A DNA stretch of 64,000 nt from Stomatobaculum longum (GTDB taxonomy: Bacteria > Bacillota > Clostridia > Lachnospirales > Lachnospiraceae): NCBI GenBank assembly GCA_000242235.1, contig JH590864.1, positions 62,001 to 126,000 of the forward strand, read 5' to 3'. The notes under the pieces were generated by a model. That model worked only from the letters and a program-made list of their open reading frames with translations. It had not been told where the DNA came from and did no database searches. The position numbers and the translations under genes are program-made. Below are positions 35,386-43,815 of the stretch, piece by piece. Each line of letters starts with the position of its first letter. Within the stretch, counting starts at the first letter, position 1.

Positions 35386-36146
35386 ATGGGTTACGGTCTG
35401 AACTGTTGAAATATAGAAGAACCTTCACAAAGAAACTTGTGATCCTGCTTCCCCTGTTCTTTGTCCTTCAGGCGATGCCCGGCATCTGGCTCATGCCGAA
35501 GGATGTTGTGCGAGGCTGGGAACACGTGAATACGATGGTATTCAATATCTGGACGGTCGTATTCCTGCCTCTTGGCATTGCCTTATTCGCATATCTGATC
35601 GATATGCAGGAAAGGAAGGCCGGCAATTATCGCAGCTTACGCGCACATGCGTATTCCCCCGGACAGATTTGGGTCAACAAAGTGACCGCTATGGTAATAT
35701 TTACTTTCATCGCAACGCTGATCCTCTTTGTAGCGACGATCTGTTCCGGATTGATCACGATCACCGATGGGAAATGGGATATTCCGTGGAAAACGATCTT
35801 TACCGCAGATTTCCTTGCGTGGCTCTCGTGCCTTGCGATCATCCCGATCCAGCTATGGGCTGCGACGTGGAAAGGCATGTTTGCCAGCATGGGGGTAGGC
35901 TTTGCCGGACTGATCGCAGGTATGTTCGTCGTTAAAAAATCATGGTGGTTTATACTTCCGTGGAGTTGGGGGACGCGCATGATGTGTCCTGTCCTGCAAT
36001 TAGATCCAAATGGTGTCATGTTGGAGGCGGGCGATCCACTCTTGGATGCATCTGTCCTGCCTGTCGGGATCATCCTTTCCGTTGTCGGCTTTTTCGTAGT
36101 GACCGGCCTCACCGCATTGTGGTTTCAAAGGAGGGAGTTGAAATGA
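35382..36146 (+). CDS. ABC permease, MutE/EpiE (LanE)-like
   Basis: A 254-residue protein with six hydrophobic segments begins MNGLRSELLKYRRTFTKKLV, the common start of lantibiotic-immunity permeases. It pairs with the next permease to form the membrane part of the exporter. Start and stop overlap both neighbours (35382 and 36143), so translation is coupled. Confidence 0.85.
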   Translation: MNGLRSELLKYRRTFTKKLVILLPLFFVLQAMPGIWLMPKDVVRGWEHVNTMVFNIWTVVFLPLGIALFAYLIDMQERKAGNYRSLRAHAYSPGQIWVNKVTAMVIFTFIATLILFVATICSGLITITDGKWDIPWKTIFTADFLAWLSCLAIIPIQLWAATWKGMFASMGVGFAGLIAGMFVVKKSWWFILPWSWGTRMMCPVLQLDPNGVMLEAGDPLLDASVLPVGIILSVVGFFVVTGLTALWFQRRELK

Positions 36147-36931
36147 TTTCAGTATTGTCATCTGAATGGACCAAAACAAAGCGGACGGCGATCCGTTGGC
36201 TGACCTTTCTGGTTCCTGTCCTGTTTTCTCTGGCAGGAGTAGTATATATATCCATGCGAAGCGACCTGGAAGAAATCTATGTGTTTCAGGGATATTTCAT
36301 CGCTTGGGCTGCACTCGTTGTTCCTCTGGCTATCAGCATTCTTGCGGCTTTCATCGTGCAGGAAGAAGAACTGGCCGGTAACTTCACAGGGTATCTCAGC
36401 ACAAGCATTCCCCGAAGATCCCTGTACGCCGGAAAGTTTTGGACGCTGTTTCTCTGCAATACGGTCAGTACAGTGATTGCCCTGATAGTATTTTGTATCG
36501 GGATGAGTATCGCTTCTCCGGGAACCGTGAAAGGATGGGTCATGTTCATCTTTGCAATGATCCTCGAACTTTTCGGGACCCTGCCGCTTATGGCGCTCCA
36601 TTTGTGGCTGAGTTTTAGCTGGGGAACGGGAGCGTCTATCGGCATCGGCATGGGCGGCCTTGTGACGGCTGCTATCATTGGAACAACCGTACTTGGCGAT
36701 AAAGTCTGGATGTTCATCCCCTGGGCGTGGCCGTTCCGGCTGGCAAAGCTGCCGGGAACCTACTTGGGATTTACTGCCGGAATGAATATGCCTCCGGCGG
36801 AAATATCATCGGGCGCTGTTTCGCAGCAGCTTATCATTGGCACAGCTGCCGTCCTGATCTGCCTGATTGCTTGTTATGTCGGCGGAGTAATCTGGTTTAA
36901 CAAATGGGAAGGGAGAAAGCATTATGAATAA
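36143..36931 (+). CDS. ABC permease, MutG (LanG)-like
   Basis: A 262-residue protein from ATG 36143 (SD aggaggg) starts MISVLSSEWTKTKRTAIRWL and has about six hydrophobic segments. It is the second permease of the heteromeric exporter. Its last codons overlap the lipoprotein start at 36924. An upstream in-frame ATG (35942) would overlap the first permease widely and is not used here. Confidence 0.85.
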   Translation: MISVLSSEWTKTKRTAIRWLTFLVPVLFSLAGVVYISMRSDLEEIYVFQGYFIAWAALVVPLAISILAAFIVQEEELAGNFTGYLSTSIPRRSLYAGKFWTLFLCNTVSTVIALIVFCIGMSIASPGTVKGWVMFIFAMILELFGTLPLMALHLWLSFSWGTGASIGIGMGGLVTAAIIGTTVLGDKVWMFIPWAWPFRLAKLPGTYLGFTAGMNMPPAEISSGAVSQQLIIGTAAVLICLIACYVGGVIWFNKWEGRKHYE

Positions 36932-37670
36932 GAACTTTTTCGAGTATGTTGCGGTTTTTACACTTTGCTGCACCCTGCTTTTAAGCGGCTGTGCCGTTCA
37001 GAATCTGCAAACAAAGCAGAGCGACCCAAACGCGGAAGCTCTGCCCGTGATTGAAACGATACCGTGGGCGGCACACCAAACGGCTTCCTATGTGATCTAC
37101 AACAGCAAAGGCAATGAATACGGTACTGCAGAAATTGACATCACCGTGGACTTGACCGCCCAGACCTGCGATATTCAGAAAACAAAGAGCTATGAGGACG
37201 AAACGGTGATCAAGAGCGGTGTCACGATAGCGATGGACACGCTCATGCCCCTTTCCTCCTATTACAACAAAGCGGCCCCTTATGAAAAATTTGAGGTGAG
37301 TACGAAATATTCAGACCGCTGGGAGGTGGAAACAAACGGGGCGAAATCTTCGAATCAAACGGTTTCCCTGCCAGCCGCTTATTACGATAACGAATCTCTC
37401 ATGGTCATTTTAGGTGCCGTCTTCTATGAGAACGGGAAAACCTACAAGCTGAACGACACCATTCCCCTGACTGCCAGCATCTCCATGCTGAAGATCAAAT
37501 ACGAGGGAACGGAAACTATCTCGGTTCCCTATGGCGAGGCAGAATGCTTTAAGGTATCCTTTGGAGAAACAACGCTCTGGTTCTCTACAGAAACCCGTAT
37601 CTTGTATCAATACCAGGATGGAGGATCAGGCGGGATCGTGTTCAAACTGGCCGGATATACGGCCGGCTGA
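36924..37670 (+). CDS. Lipoprotein of the peptide-resistance operon
   Basis: The 248-residue precursor has a signal peptide ending in the lipobox LLLSGC (lipidated Cys23). The mature part is a beta-rich extracellular domain with no recognized catalytic motif (resembling DUF3108-like folds by general pattern only). The operon position suggests a LanI-like immunity lipoprotein or a sensor accessory that captures peptides at the membrane surface; this is inference. Confidence 0.75.
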   Translation: MNKNFFEYVAVFTLCCTLLLSGCAVQNLQTKQSDPNAEALPVIETIPWAAHQTASYVIYNSKGNEYGTAEIDITVDLTAQTCDIQKTKSYEDETVIKSGVTIAMDTLMPLSSYYNKAAPYEKFEVSTKYSDRWEVETNGAKSSNQTVSLPAAYYDNESLMVILGAVFYENGKTYKLNDTIPLTASISMLKIKYEGTETISVPYGEAECFKVSFGETTLWFSTETRILYQYQDGGSGGIVFKLAGYTAG

Positions 37671-37746
37671 CGGCCGCAGACTTGACTTGTGCAGATGATC
37701 CGGCGCAACCTGTATGTCAGCAGCAGTAAAAAGGAGCTGATAGTAA

Positions 37747-38439
37747 ATGAGTAAGATACTGATTATTGACGATGAAAAAGAGCTGGTTACGCTCCTGCAG
37801 GACGAGCTTGAGGCGCGGGGTCATCAGGTTTTGGCAGCCTATAACGGAGCAGACGGCGTGTCCCTTGCGAAAAAGCAGCCGGAGCTCATTGTCCTTGATA
37901 TTATGATGCCGGAGATGGACGGATTTGAGGTCTGCCGGAAAATCCGTGACGAGCTGTTATGCCCCATCCTGTTCCTGAGTGCAAAGCAGGCGGAGAGTGA
38001 TAAAATCCGCGCTTTGACACTCGGCGGGGACGATTATATCTCCAAACCGTTCGGGCTCAGGGAGCTTCTGGCAAGGATCGACGCGAACCTCCGAAGGGAA
38101 CAGCGGTCGCAATACATCAACGCTGAAAAGAAGCGCACAAAGCTGTACTTCAATGAACTCGGCATTGACCTGCTGGAGCATAGCGTAAAAATCAGTGGGG
38201 AAGCGATCCCCCTGTCCAAACGGGAGTATGACATCGTTGAGCTTCTGGCGCTCCATGCCGGTCAGGTCTTTTCCAGGGAACATATCTACGAAAGAGTATG
38301 GGGATACGACTTAGAAGGAGACTCCTATACCGTTGTGGAGCATATCCGAAAAATACGGAAGAAGTTTTCCGAGGTATCCCCTGATACGGAGTATATTTCC
38401 ACGGTATGGGGCATCGGCTACAAATGGAACCGCATATAG
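37747..38439 (+). CDS. OmpR-family response regulator
   Basis: The protein has 230 residues: receiver domain with phospho-acceptor Asp51 in VLDIMMPEMDG, Lys in the SKPFG loop, and a C-terminal winged helix (LSKREYDIVELL, YTVVEHIRKIRKK). The SD aaggag precedes ATG 37747. It is paired with the kinase gene 15 nt downstream and probably activates the ABC operon, as CprR does in Clostridioides difficile (analogy). Confidence 0.93.
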   Translation: MSKILIIDDEKELVTLLQDELEARGHQVLAAYNGADGVSLAKKQPELIVLDIMMPEMDGFEVCRKIRDELLCPILFLSAKQAESDKIRALTLGGDDYISKPFGLRELLARIDANLRREQRSQYINAEKKRTKLYFNELGIDLLEHSVKISGEAIPLSKREYDIVELLALHAGQVFSREHIYERVWGYDLEGDSYTVVEHIRKIRKKFSEVSPDTEYISTVWGIGYKWNRI

Positions 38440-38453
38440 GAGGTGGTGAGCGC

Positions 38454-39887
38454 ATGAAAAAACAATCTCTTGTCGGCGGCTTCCGTATGACGGTTACATG
38501 GATCGCCGCCGCATCCATCGTGGCCACGCTGATCACATGGTCCCTTGCCGCCGCCCTGTATCTGATGGAACAGAACAGGGGCATTTACCCGGCAAACTAT
38601 TATGAACTGCAGATTCCGTCCATCGATCAGTATGTGCGCGGTGAAAACACAAGATTACTGTCCCAGGAAAATGAGATGGGGCTGAAGAATTCCATCGAAG
38701 GTGACGGCATTTCCTATCAGGTCGTTGACAGCAGCGCAGCCGTCCTCTATGGGACAAATACCGACCCGATCTTCTCCTCGGAAGCAGACCTGATTAACCA
38801 TCTGAACACCACAGAGGTCTATTCGGATAAGAATACATACCTGCATGTGATCCCGCTTACGGGCGAGGACGGGAAAATGGAGGGTGCCGTTGCCCTCGTT
38901 TATGAGGTGAAAATATCCGCTTCAGGCAGCGGCGGCCGATGGGTATTGGGCGTGATTGCCGTCGCCCTGTTTTCACCTGTATTATATATCATCCTGTTTA
39001 CAATGTTGTTTTCCAAGCAGTTCATTAAGCGGATCAATCGGCCTTTGCAGCTTTTAATGGAGGCGGCAGGAAAGATAAAGGACAAGGATCTGGATTTCGA
39101 GATCCACTATTATTCAGAAAACGAATTGGGGAAACTCTGTACTGCTTTTTCCGAGATGCAGGAGGAATTAAAAACTTCCCTTTCCACTCAGTGGGAAATG
39201 GAACGGGAGCGTGTGGAGATGGTTGAGGCATTGGCGCATGACTTAAAGACCCCGATTTCCATTGTTCTGGCTTACACAGAATCCCTGCTGGACAGTAAAA
39301 ACATGAATCCGGAAAGATCACAGCGGTATTTGTCTGTCATTGAGGAAAACGCCCAAAAATGCAGCAACCTCGTCCAGCAAATGCAGGCCGCTTCCGAGTC
39401 CGAGCAGGCCGGAAAAAAACTAGAACTCACAGAGGTGGATTTATATGAATTCCTCTCCCGGAAAGTAAAGCATTACGAATTACAGGCGAAGGAAAAAGCC
39501 GTGTCAATTGAGCTGTGTGATGATGCCAGCATATATGGTGCATATTCCCTTGATACGGACAAGCTGGATCGCATCTTTGATAATCTCGTATCCAACAGTC
39601 TGCGCTACACGCCTGCAAATGGGAAAATCCTGATCTCCGCTTCCGCAGATCAAAAAGCCATCACATATCGGGTGTGTGATACGGGGTGCGGATTCAGCAA
39701 AAGGGATTTAGAGCGCGCAACGGAACGATTTTACCGGGGTGACGAAGCCCGACAAAGCGGCGAAGGCCACTCCGGCCTGGGGCTGTATACGTTAAAACAG
39801 TTGGTACACCAGCTTGGCGGCAGAGTCGAGCTTTCAAACAGAAAGGATGGTGGAGCATGCGTACAATTCAGTCAGAAAATCTTTTGA
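38454..39887 (+). CDS. Sensor histidine kinase
   Basis: The product has 477 residues from ATG 38454 (aggaggtgg). Two membrane helices (about 12-35 and 160-185) enclose an extracellular sensor region of about 125 residues. Then come a HAMP-like linker, the H-box LAHDLKTP with His262, an N-box (FDNLVSNSLRYTP) and G-boxes (DTGCGF, GLGLYTLKQL). It should phosphorylate the adjacent regulator. The sensor domain is larger than in intramembrane-sensing kinases, so it may bind peptide directly. Confidence 0.92.
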   Translation: MKKQSLVGGFRMTVTWIAAASIVATLITWSLAAALYLMEQNRGIYPANYYELQIPSIDQYVRGENTRLLSQENEMGLKNSIEGDGISYQVVDSSAAVLYGTNTDPIFSSEADLINHLNTTEVYSDKNTYLHVIPLTGEDGKMEGAVALVYEVKISASGSGGRWVLGVIAVALFSPVLYIILFTMLFSKQFIKRINRPLQLLMEAAGKIKDKDLDFEIHYYSENELGKLCTAFSEMQEELKTSLSTQWEMERERVEMVEALAHDLKTPISIVLAYTESLLDSKNMNPERSQRYLSVIEENAQKCSNLVQQMQAASESEQAGKKLELTEVDLYEFLSRKVKHYELQAKEKAVSIELCDDASIYGAYSLDTDKLDRIFDNLVSNSLRYTPANGKILISASADQKAITYRVCDTGCGFSKRDLERATERFYRGDEARQSGEGHSGLGLYTLKQLVHQLGGRVELSNRKDGGACVQFSQKIF

Positions 39888-39909
39888 GTGGGAACGAACA
39901 GAGTTTTTC

Positions 39910-40098
39910 ATGAAGGGGTCAAAGTGGATTCTTTGCCCAATCTGCGGCGGAAAGACCAGGACAAAAATCCGCAAGGATACAGAGTTAAAGAACTTTCCGT
40001 TGTTTTGCCCCAAGTGCCGCAAGGAAACACTTATCAATCTAATACAGGGTAATATTACTATCATCAAAGAGCCAGACGCTAAGACGCAGAGCCGATGA
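39910..40098 (+). CDS. Cysteine-rich KTR-domain protein
   Basis: A 62-residue protein (MKGSKWILCPICGGKTRTKI) has CPICGGKTR and CPKCRKE, a four-cysteine zinc site with the KTR motif of the Cys-rich KTR family common in Clostridia conjugative elements. Function unknown. It follows the kinase closely and overlaps a terminator. Confidence 0.75.
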   Translation: MKGSKWILCPICGGKTRTKIRKDTELKNFPLFCPKCRKETLINLIQGNITIIKEPDAKTQSR

Positions 40099-40138
40099 TC
40101 AACAGTCTATGACTGTGATCGTCGGCTCATTTCATTTA
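40089..40138 (+). terminator. Terminator of the ABC/two-component operon
   Basis: GAGCCGATGATCA (40089-40101) pairs with TGATCGTCGGCTC (40116-40128), one wobble only, followed by the T-rich atttcattta. Confidence 0.7.
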
Positions 40139-40196
40139 TACGGAGACGGTTTGCTTATGAAAAAGGCTATGGAGAGCCAGAAACAAAAAAGCAGCC

Positions 40197-40534
40197 TCAC
40201 AGCTGCTTTTCAGGGGCGGTATTGATAAGGGCCGTTGCAGTGGCCTTGATAACTTCCAAGGCCCTCTCATCTGCATTGAAGAGCATACGGAGAAGGTGAT
40301 CGACCTCGGTATCGTCAGTCCGCTTCTCCGGGTAGAAGAAAATATCGGCAGAAACATTCAATGTCCGGATCATCCGATAGAGAATATTATAACTTGGCCT
40401 TTTCCCTTCGTTCTCGATTCGGTACAGATAGCGTTCGGAGATACCCGCTTTTCCGCCGGTTCTTCAATGCTTATTCCGGCTCTTTCTCGTGCTGATTTGA
40501 CGATATGGCCCGGCGATTCAGGATTAATATGCAC
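40197..40534 (-). pseudogene. Frameshifted XRE-type regulator
   Basis: On the minus strand GTG 40534 (SD ggaggtgaa) starts MHINPESPGHIVKSARERAG. After about 30 codons the frame must shift by one base to continue as GISERYLYRIENEGKRPSYN, then LYRMIRTLNVSADIFFYPEK to the stop at 40197. An A-run of four (gcggaaaagcggg, near 40435-40450) where five would keep the frame explains it. The rebuilt protein would be a helix-turn-helix regulator of about 112 residues. It is either a decayed gene or a homopolymer sequencing error. Confidence 0.7.
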
Positions 40535-40980
40535 TCTCAGTTCACCTCCATCTATAATTTATCCTTTTCTGCCCGGTTGATAATGGCATGAGAATTCAAT
40601 TATAGATGGTATAACAGTTCAAATCTTGAGAGATAAAAGCAAGACCGCCCTGTCAAAACTTCGATAGGAGGGTCTTGTTATGCGTTGGTCTCATTTTGAC
40701 CATACTCAGCTCATTAAAAGCAGCTGTTTTTCCATCGGCTGACTAACAGGGCGACTCAGTTAAAAAAAGCGCTTGCGCCGCCCGGTACTCCTATGCGTCA
40801 CAAGCTGAACTGTTAGTTCAGTATAAACATGAATTAAATGGCTTCTATGCACCTGTATCACGCCTTTTCAGGTTGTGGTGCGGGTGTTTTTTCATATACA
40901 GAAGGCAGCATCATTTCCACTGCCGCAGCCCTCCGAATCGTGCGAAGCCCAAAGGTTTTCACGCGATTTGGAGGTGCTAA
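40535..40980. other. Intergenic region with inverted repeat and hairpin
   Basis: No gene is convincing here. ATCTATAATT (40550-40559) and AATTATAGAT (40598-40607) form a perfect 10-bp inverted repeat upstream of the frameshifted XRE gene, a possible operator. CAAGACC (40640-40646) pairs with GGTCTTG (40671-40677) with further pairing inside, a terminator-like hairpin. The stretch 40838-40980 looks like the leader normally found before the sigma-like gene and carries its SD (ggaggtgct). Confidence 0.45.
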
Positions 40981-41300
40981 ATGGATGATAACAAAAGGAA
41001 ACTATGGGTCAACGGTCAGTTCATTGAGGTTTCCGAGAAGGTCTATCAGGTCTATATGCAGGGTGATCGCAAGATGCGTTATTTTGAGATGAATTTGAAG
41101 ACGGAGCGGACCATACTGGCCGAGGACGGTACTGTGCAGCAGATCATTCCCGGCCGGGAGGATTCTCTGGATCGGTTGATAGATGACAATGCCGGACAAT
41201 TTTCGGATGCCGGTGAAAGTGTGGAGGATGCCGTACCTCGCAAGCTGGCTGAAGATGAGCTGCACCGGGCGTTGGAAAAGTTGACCGATGAGGAATACTG
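40981..41300 (+). pseudogene. Sigma-70-like regulator, truncated at its 3' end
   Basis: ATG 40981 behind ggaggtgct starts MDDNKRKLWVNGQFIEVSEK, and RKMRYFEMNLKTERTILAED plus SREDSLDRLID-like text are typical of the short sigma-70-like regulators of Clostridia conjugative elements. About residue 105 (LEKLTDEE) the family sequence stops and an IS fragment follows in the same frame to a stop at 41437-41439. The region-4 DNA-binding part is missing, so it should not work as a sigma factor. Confidence 0.65.
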
Positions 41301-41887
41301 GGCGTATGACAGCACTTCTGCATCCAGTTATTCCGAGAGCCTAAGGCAGGTCAAGTACGGCAGGAACAAGGATGGGGAAAAGCTTTTGCAGATCAATCTG
41401 GCCCTGATCTTCGGAGAAAACTCCGGCCTGCCGTTCTAGAGGAATCTCTCTTTCCTACAAGCAGGAAGTCATGGATTCCGTCCGAGAGAGATATGGATTC
41501 TTTGTCCTGATCAGTAACGAAGTGAAAGATCCGGTCACGGCACTCCGCCTATACAGGATGCGCGATGTCATCGAAAAAGCTTTCCGGAACATCAAGGAGC
41601 GTCTAAACCTGCGCAGAACATTAACTTCTTCCGAAAGTTCACTGGAAGGCAAGTTTTTTGTTGAATTTGTGGCACTGATTTACCTTTCCTACATCAAGAA
41701 AAAGATGGAGGAAACAGGATTATTTTCAAGGTATACGATGCAGGAACTTCTTGATGAGCTCGATGTCATCGAATGCTTCCGGGAACCCGGAAAGGCAGCA
41801 ATTCAGGGCGAAGTCCTAAAGAAGCAGGAACAAATATATCGCGATCTCGGCGTGGAGCCGCCGCTGGCAGCGCAGGAGATGAAGTAA
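41301..41887 (+). pseudogene. Remnant of an IS1634-type transposase gene
   Basis: Two pieces are readable: YWAYDSTSASSYSESLRQVK to GENSGLPF (stop at 41437-41439), and, from about 41460, GFFVLISNEVKDPVTALRLY, IEKAFRNIKERL and VEFVALIYLSYIKKKMEE to the stop at 41887. They are the second-Asp region and the C-terminal E region of a DDE transposase, with the middle deleted. The first piece is fused in frame to the sigma-like gene. The element is dead. Confidence 0.65.
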
Positions 41888-42066
41888 CTCTCAATCTACA
41901 TAGTTATGTGCTGCGGGAATCCGGGCTGTATGTCGATGCTCCATCAACAACAGATAAGGCAGTCCATGAGGCTACCTTTGCTTTGAAAAGCAATAACGAA
42001 TATACATACACCGAGGATGAGATTGACCATTTTCTGCCACCAGCATTAAGAGGGGGAATAAATTAA
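41881..42066 (+). pseudogene. Unrecognized C-terminal fragment before the nucleotidyltransferase
   Basis: In a frame that overlaps the end of the transposase remnant, about 60 codons read DEVTLNLHSYVLRESGLYVD and VHEATFALKSNNEYTYTEDE to a stop at 42064-42066. The composition looks coding but there is no start, so it is probably the tail of a gene whose front was lost when the IS inserted. I do not recognize the family. It ends 4 nt before the nucleotidyltransferase GTG, so it may have been the first gene of that operon. Confidence 0.4.
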
Positions 42067-42069
42067 GGC

Positions 42070-43387
42070 GTGTCATTATCAAAAGACTTCGAGAATTTTT
42101 GTAAAGCTATCCGGCTGGATAATCTTTCGGACATGGAGAGTACAGCCGGTGATATCGCAAAAAAACTGAATAATTACTATTACGAACTCGATGGAGACTC
42201 AGAATCACACATGTATATTGTTGGTTCCATTGGTCGTAAAACTGCTATTGCCGGAAGCAGTGATTTGGATATCCTATTTAATCTGCCAAACAGTGTTTAT
42301 AAAAAGTATGATAATTATAAGAGTAATGGTCAATCAGCGCTAATTCAAGACGTTAAAAAAGCAGTTCAGGAAAGATATCCAAATTCAGATATTAGTGGAG
42401 ACGGGCAGGTCGTTGTTATTGCCTTTAATAAATATACCGTCGAATTGGTGCCTGGATTTAAACAGTCCGATGATAGATTCAAGTATCCGGATACTCATGA
42501 TGGTGGCAGTTGGAAATACACAGATCCTTTGAGCGAACAAGATGAATGTGAGAATTGCAATTCTGATTCTAACGGAACGTATTATGATTTCTGCCATATC
42601 TTGAGAAGCTGGAAAAATACCATCGGATTTGAGATGGGCGGGCTGCTGATAGACACACTGATATATAACTTTTTTCAGGAAAATGAAGACTTCAAAGATA
42701 GCTCTACAGATGATTACCTTAAGATTCTGACAGATCTGTATAAGTATCTCGAAAATCAGAATCCAGATCAAAGCTATTGGCTTGCTGTTGGAAGCAACCA
42801 GCAGGTTAGCAATACCGATAACGGAGCCTTTGTTTCCAAGGCGGAAAAAGCCATATGACAAACTTGAAGGGACGACAAATGCCACTCCTGAAATAAATGA
42901 CACGCTTCGGGAATTGCTTGGGAGTGATTTCCCTAAGGCTGAAGAGCAAACGAATCGGAGCGCAGGATATTCACAGCGTATACTGAAAACTTTTGACAGA
43001 GGTGCACCTTCTGAAAAATTCATAGAAGAGCTTGTACCTGTTGATATTCGCTACAGTCTACGAATAGACTGTAAAGTTACTCAAGATGGGTGGAGGCCTT
43101 TCCTGTTAAGAACACATAAAGGACTCCTACGACATAACAAGAAACTTGATTTTTATATTTCGTCAACTAACTGTCCCCGTCCCTATGATATATGGTGGAA
43201 AGTCAGAAATGTTGGTTCTGAAGCTGAAAGAAAGAATATGATTCGTGGTTCCATAGACAAAACAAATGACTCTCACCACAAGGAGCACACCGACTTTGCC
43301 GGTCCTCATTATGTTGAATGTTTTCTTGTGAAAAATGGAGTTTGCGTTGCAAGAGATCGAATAGAAGTACCTATCGGATCAGTTTAA
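42070..43387 (+). pseudogene. SMODS nucleotidyltransferase with AGS-C sensor, one-base frameshift
   Basis: From GTG 42070 the CD-NTase core reads GSIGRKTAIAGSSDLDILFN (G-S and paired Asp motif) and VELVPGF (the later acidic position). At about 42853 the frame ends as KAEKAI-stop. Removing one A there gives KAEKAYDKLEG and continues to 43387, through an AGS-C sensor domain (YDIWWKVRNVGSEAERKNM, TDFAGPHYVECF). The rebuilt enzyme has about 438 residues, a normal size for cyclic-oligonucleotide synthases of CBASS. The likely effector is the SLATT protein at 32608. Damage or sequencing error cannot be told apart here. Confidence 0.8.
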
Positions 43388-43489
43388 TACTTTTCAAATG
43401 AATGACCACATCGCCGTAGAAGTAGAGCTGCAATGTGAAATATAACGTGACATATCCGTAACATCACTGCTATAGCCATGTGTCATTAG

Positions 43490-43807
43490 GGAGATATCAA
43501 AGCGCATCCAGGGGAATACAATATTGAGAACCCGGATAAGAACATTGATTTCCGCAGGATGCAGAACCTGAAGGTCTGGTTTAAGAACAATGCGGTCAGT
43601 CTGACCACTGATCTCTCTGACATCGAAGCATGGCATGGTGGAGACATCGTGATCTTCAATAATCACATAGGAGTCATTTCAGACAGGAGGAATAAGGACG
43701 GCGTGCCCTATGTTTTCCATCATAATGACCCATTTCAGAATTCTTATGAAGAGGACATACTGGAGAAACGAGACGGCATGGTCGCTCATTATCGGATCAC
43801 GGAGTAA
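43490..43807 (+). pseudogene. DUF1287 protein, 3' fragment
   Basis: An open frame without a start reads AHPGEYNIENPDKNIDFRRM, then LKVWFKNNAVSLTTDLSDIE, WHGGDIVIFNNHIGVISDRR and HHNDPFQ to the stop at 43805-43807. This is the C-terminal half of DUF1287 proteins (NlpC/CHAP-like fold). The stop codon tag at 43487-43489 closes the frame upstream, so the N-terminal half is gone. It directly precedes the WYL regulator. Confidence 0.7.
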
Positions 43808-43815
43808 TGCAAAGA

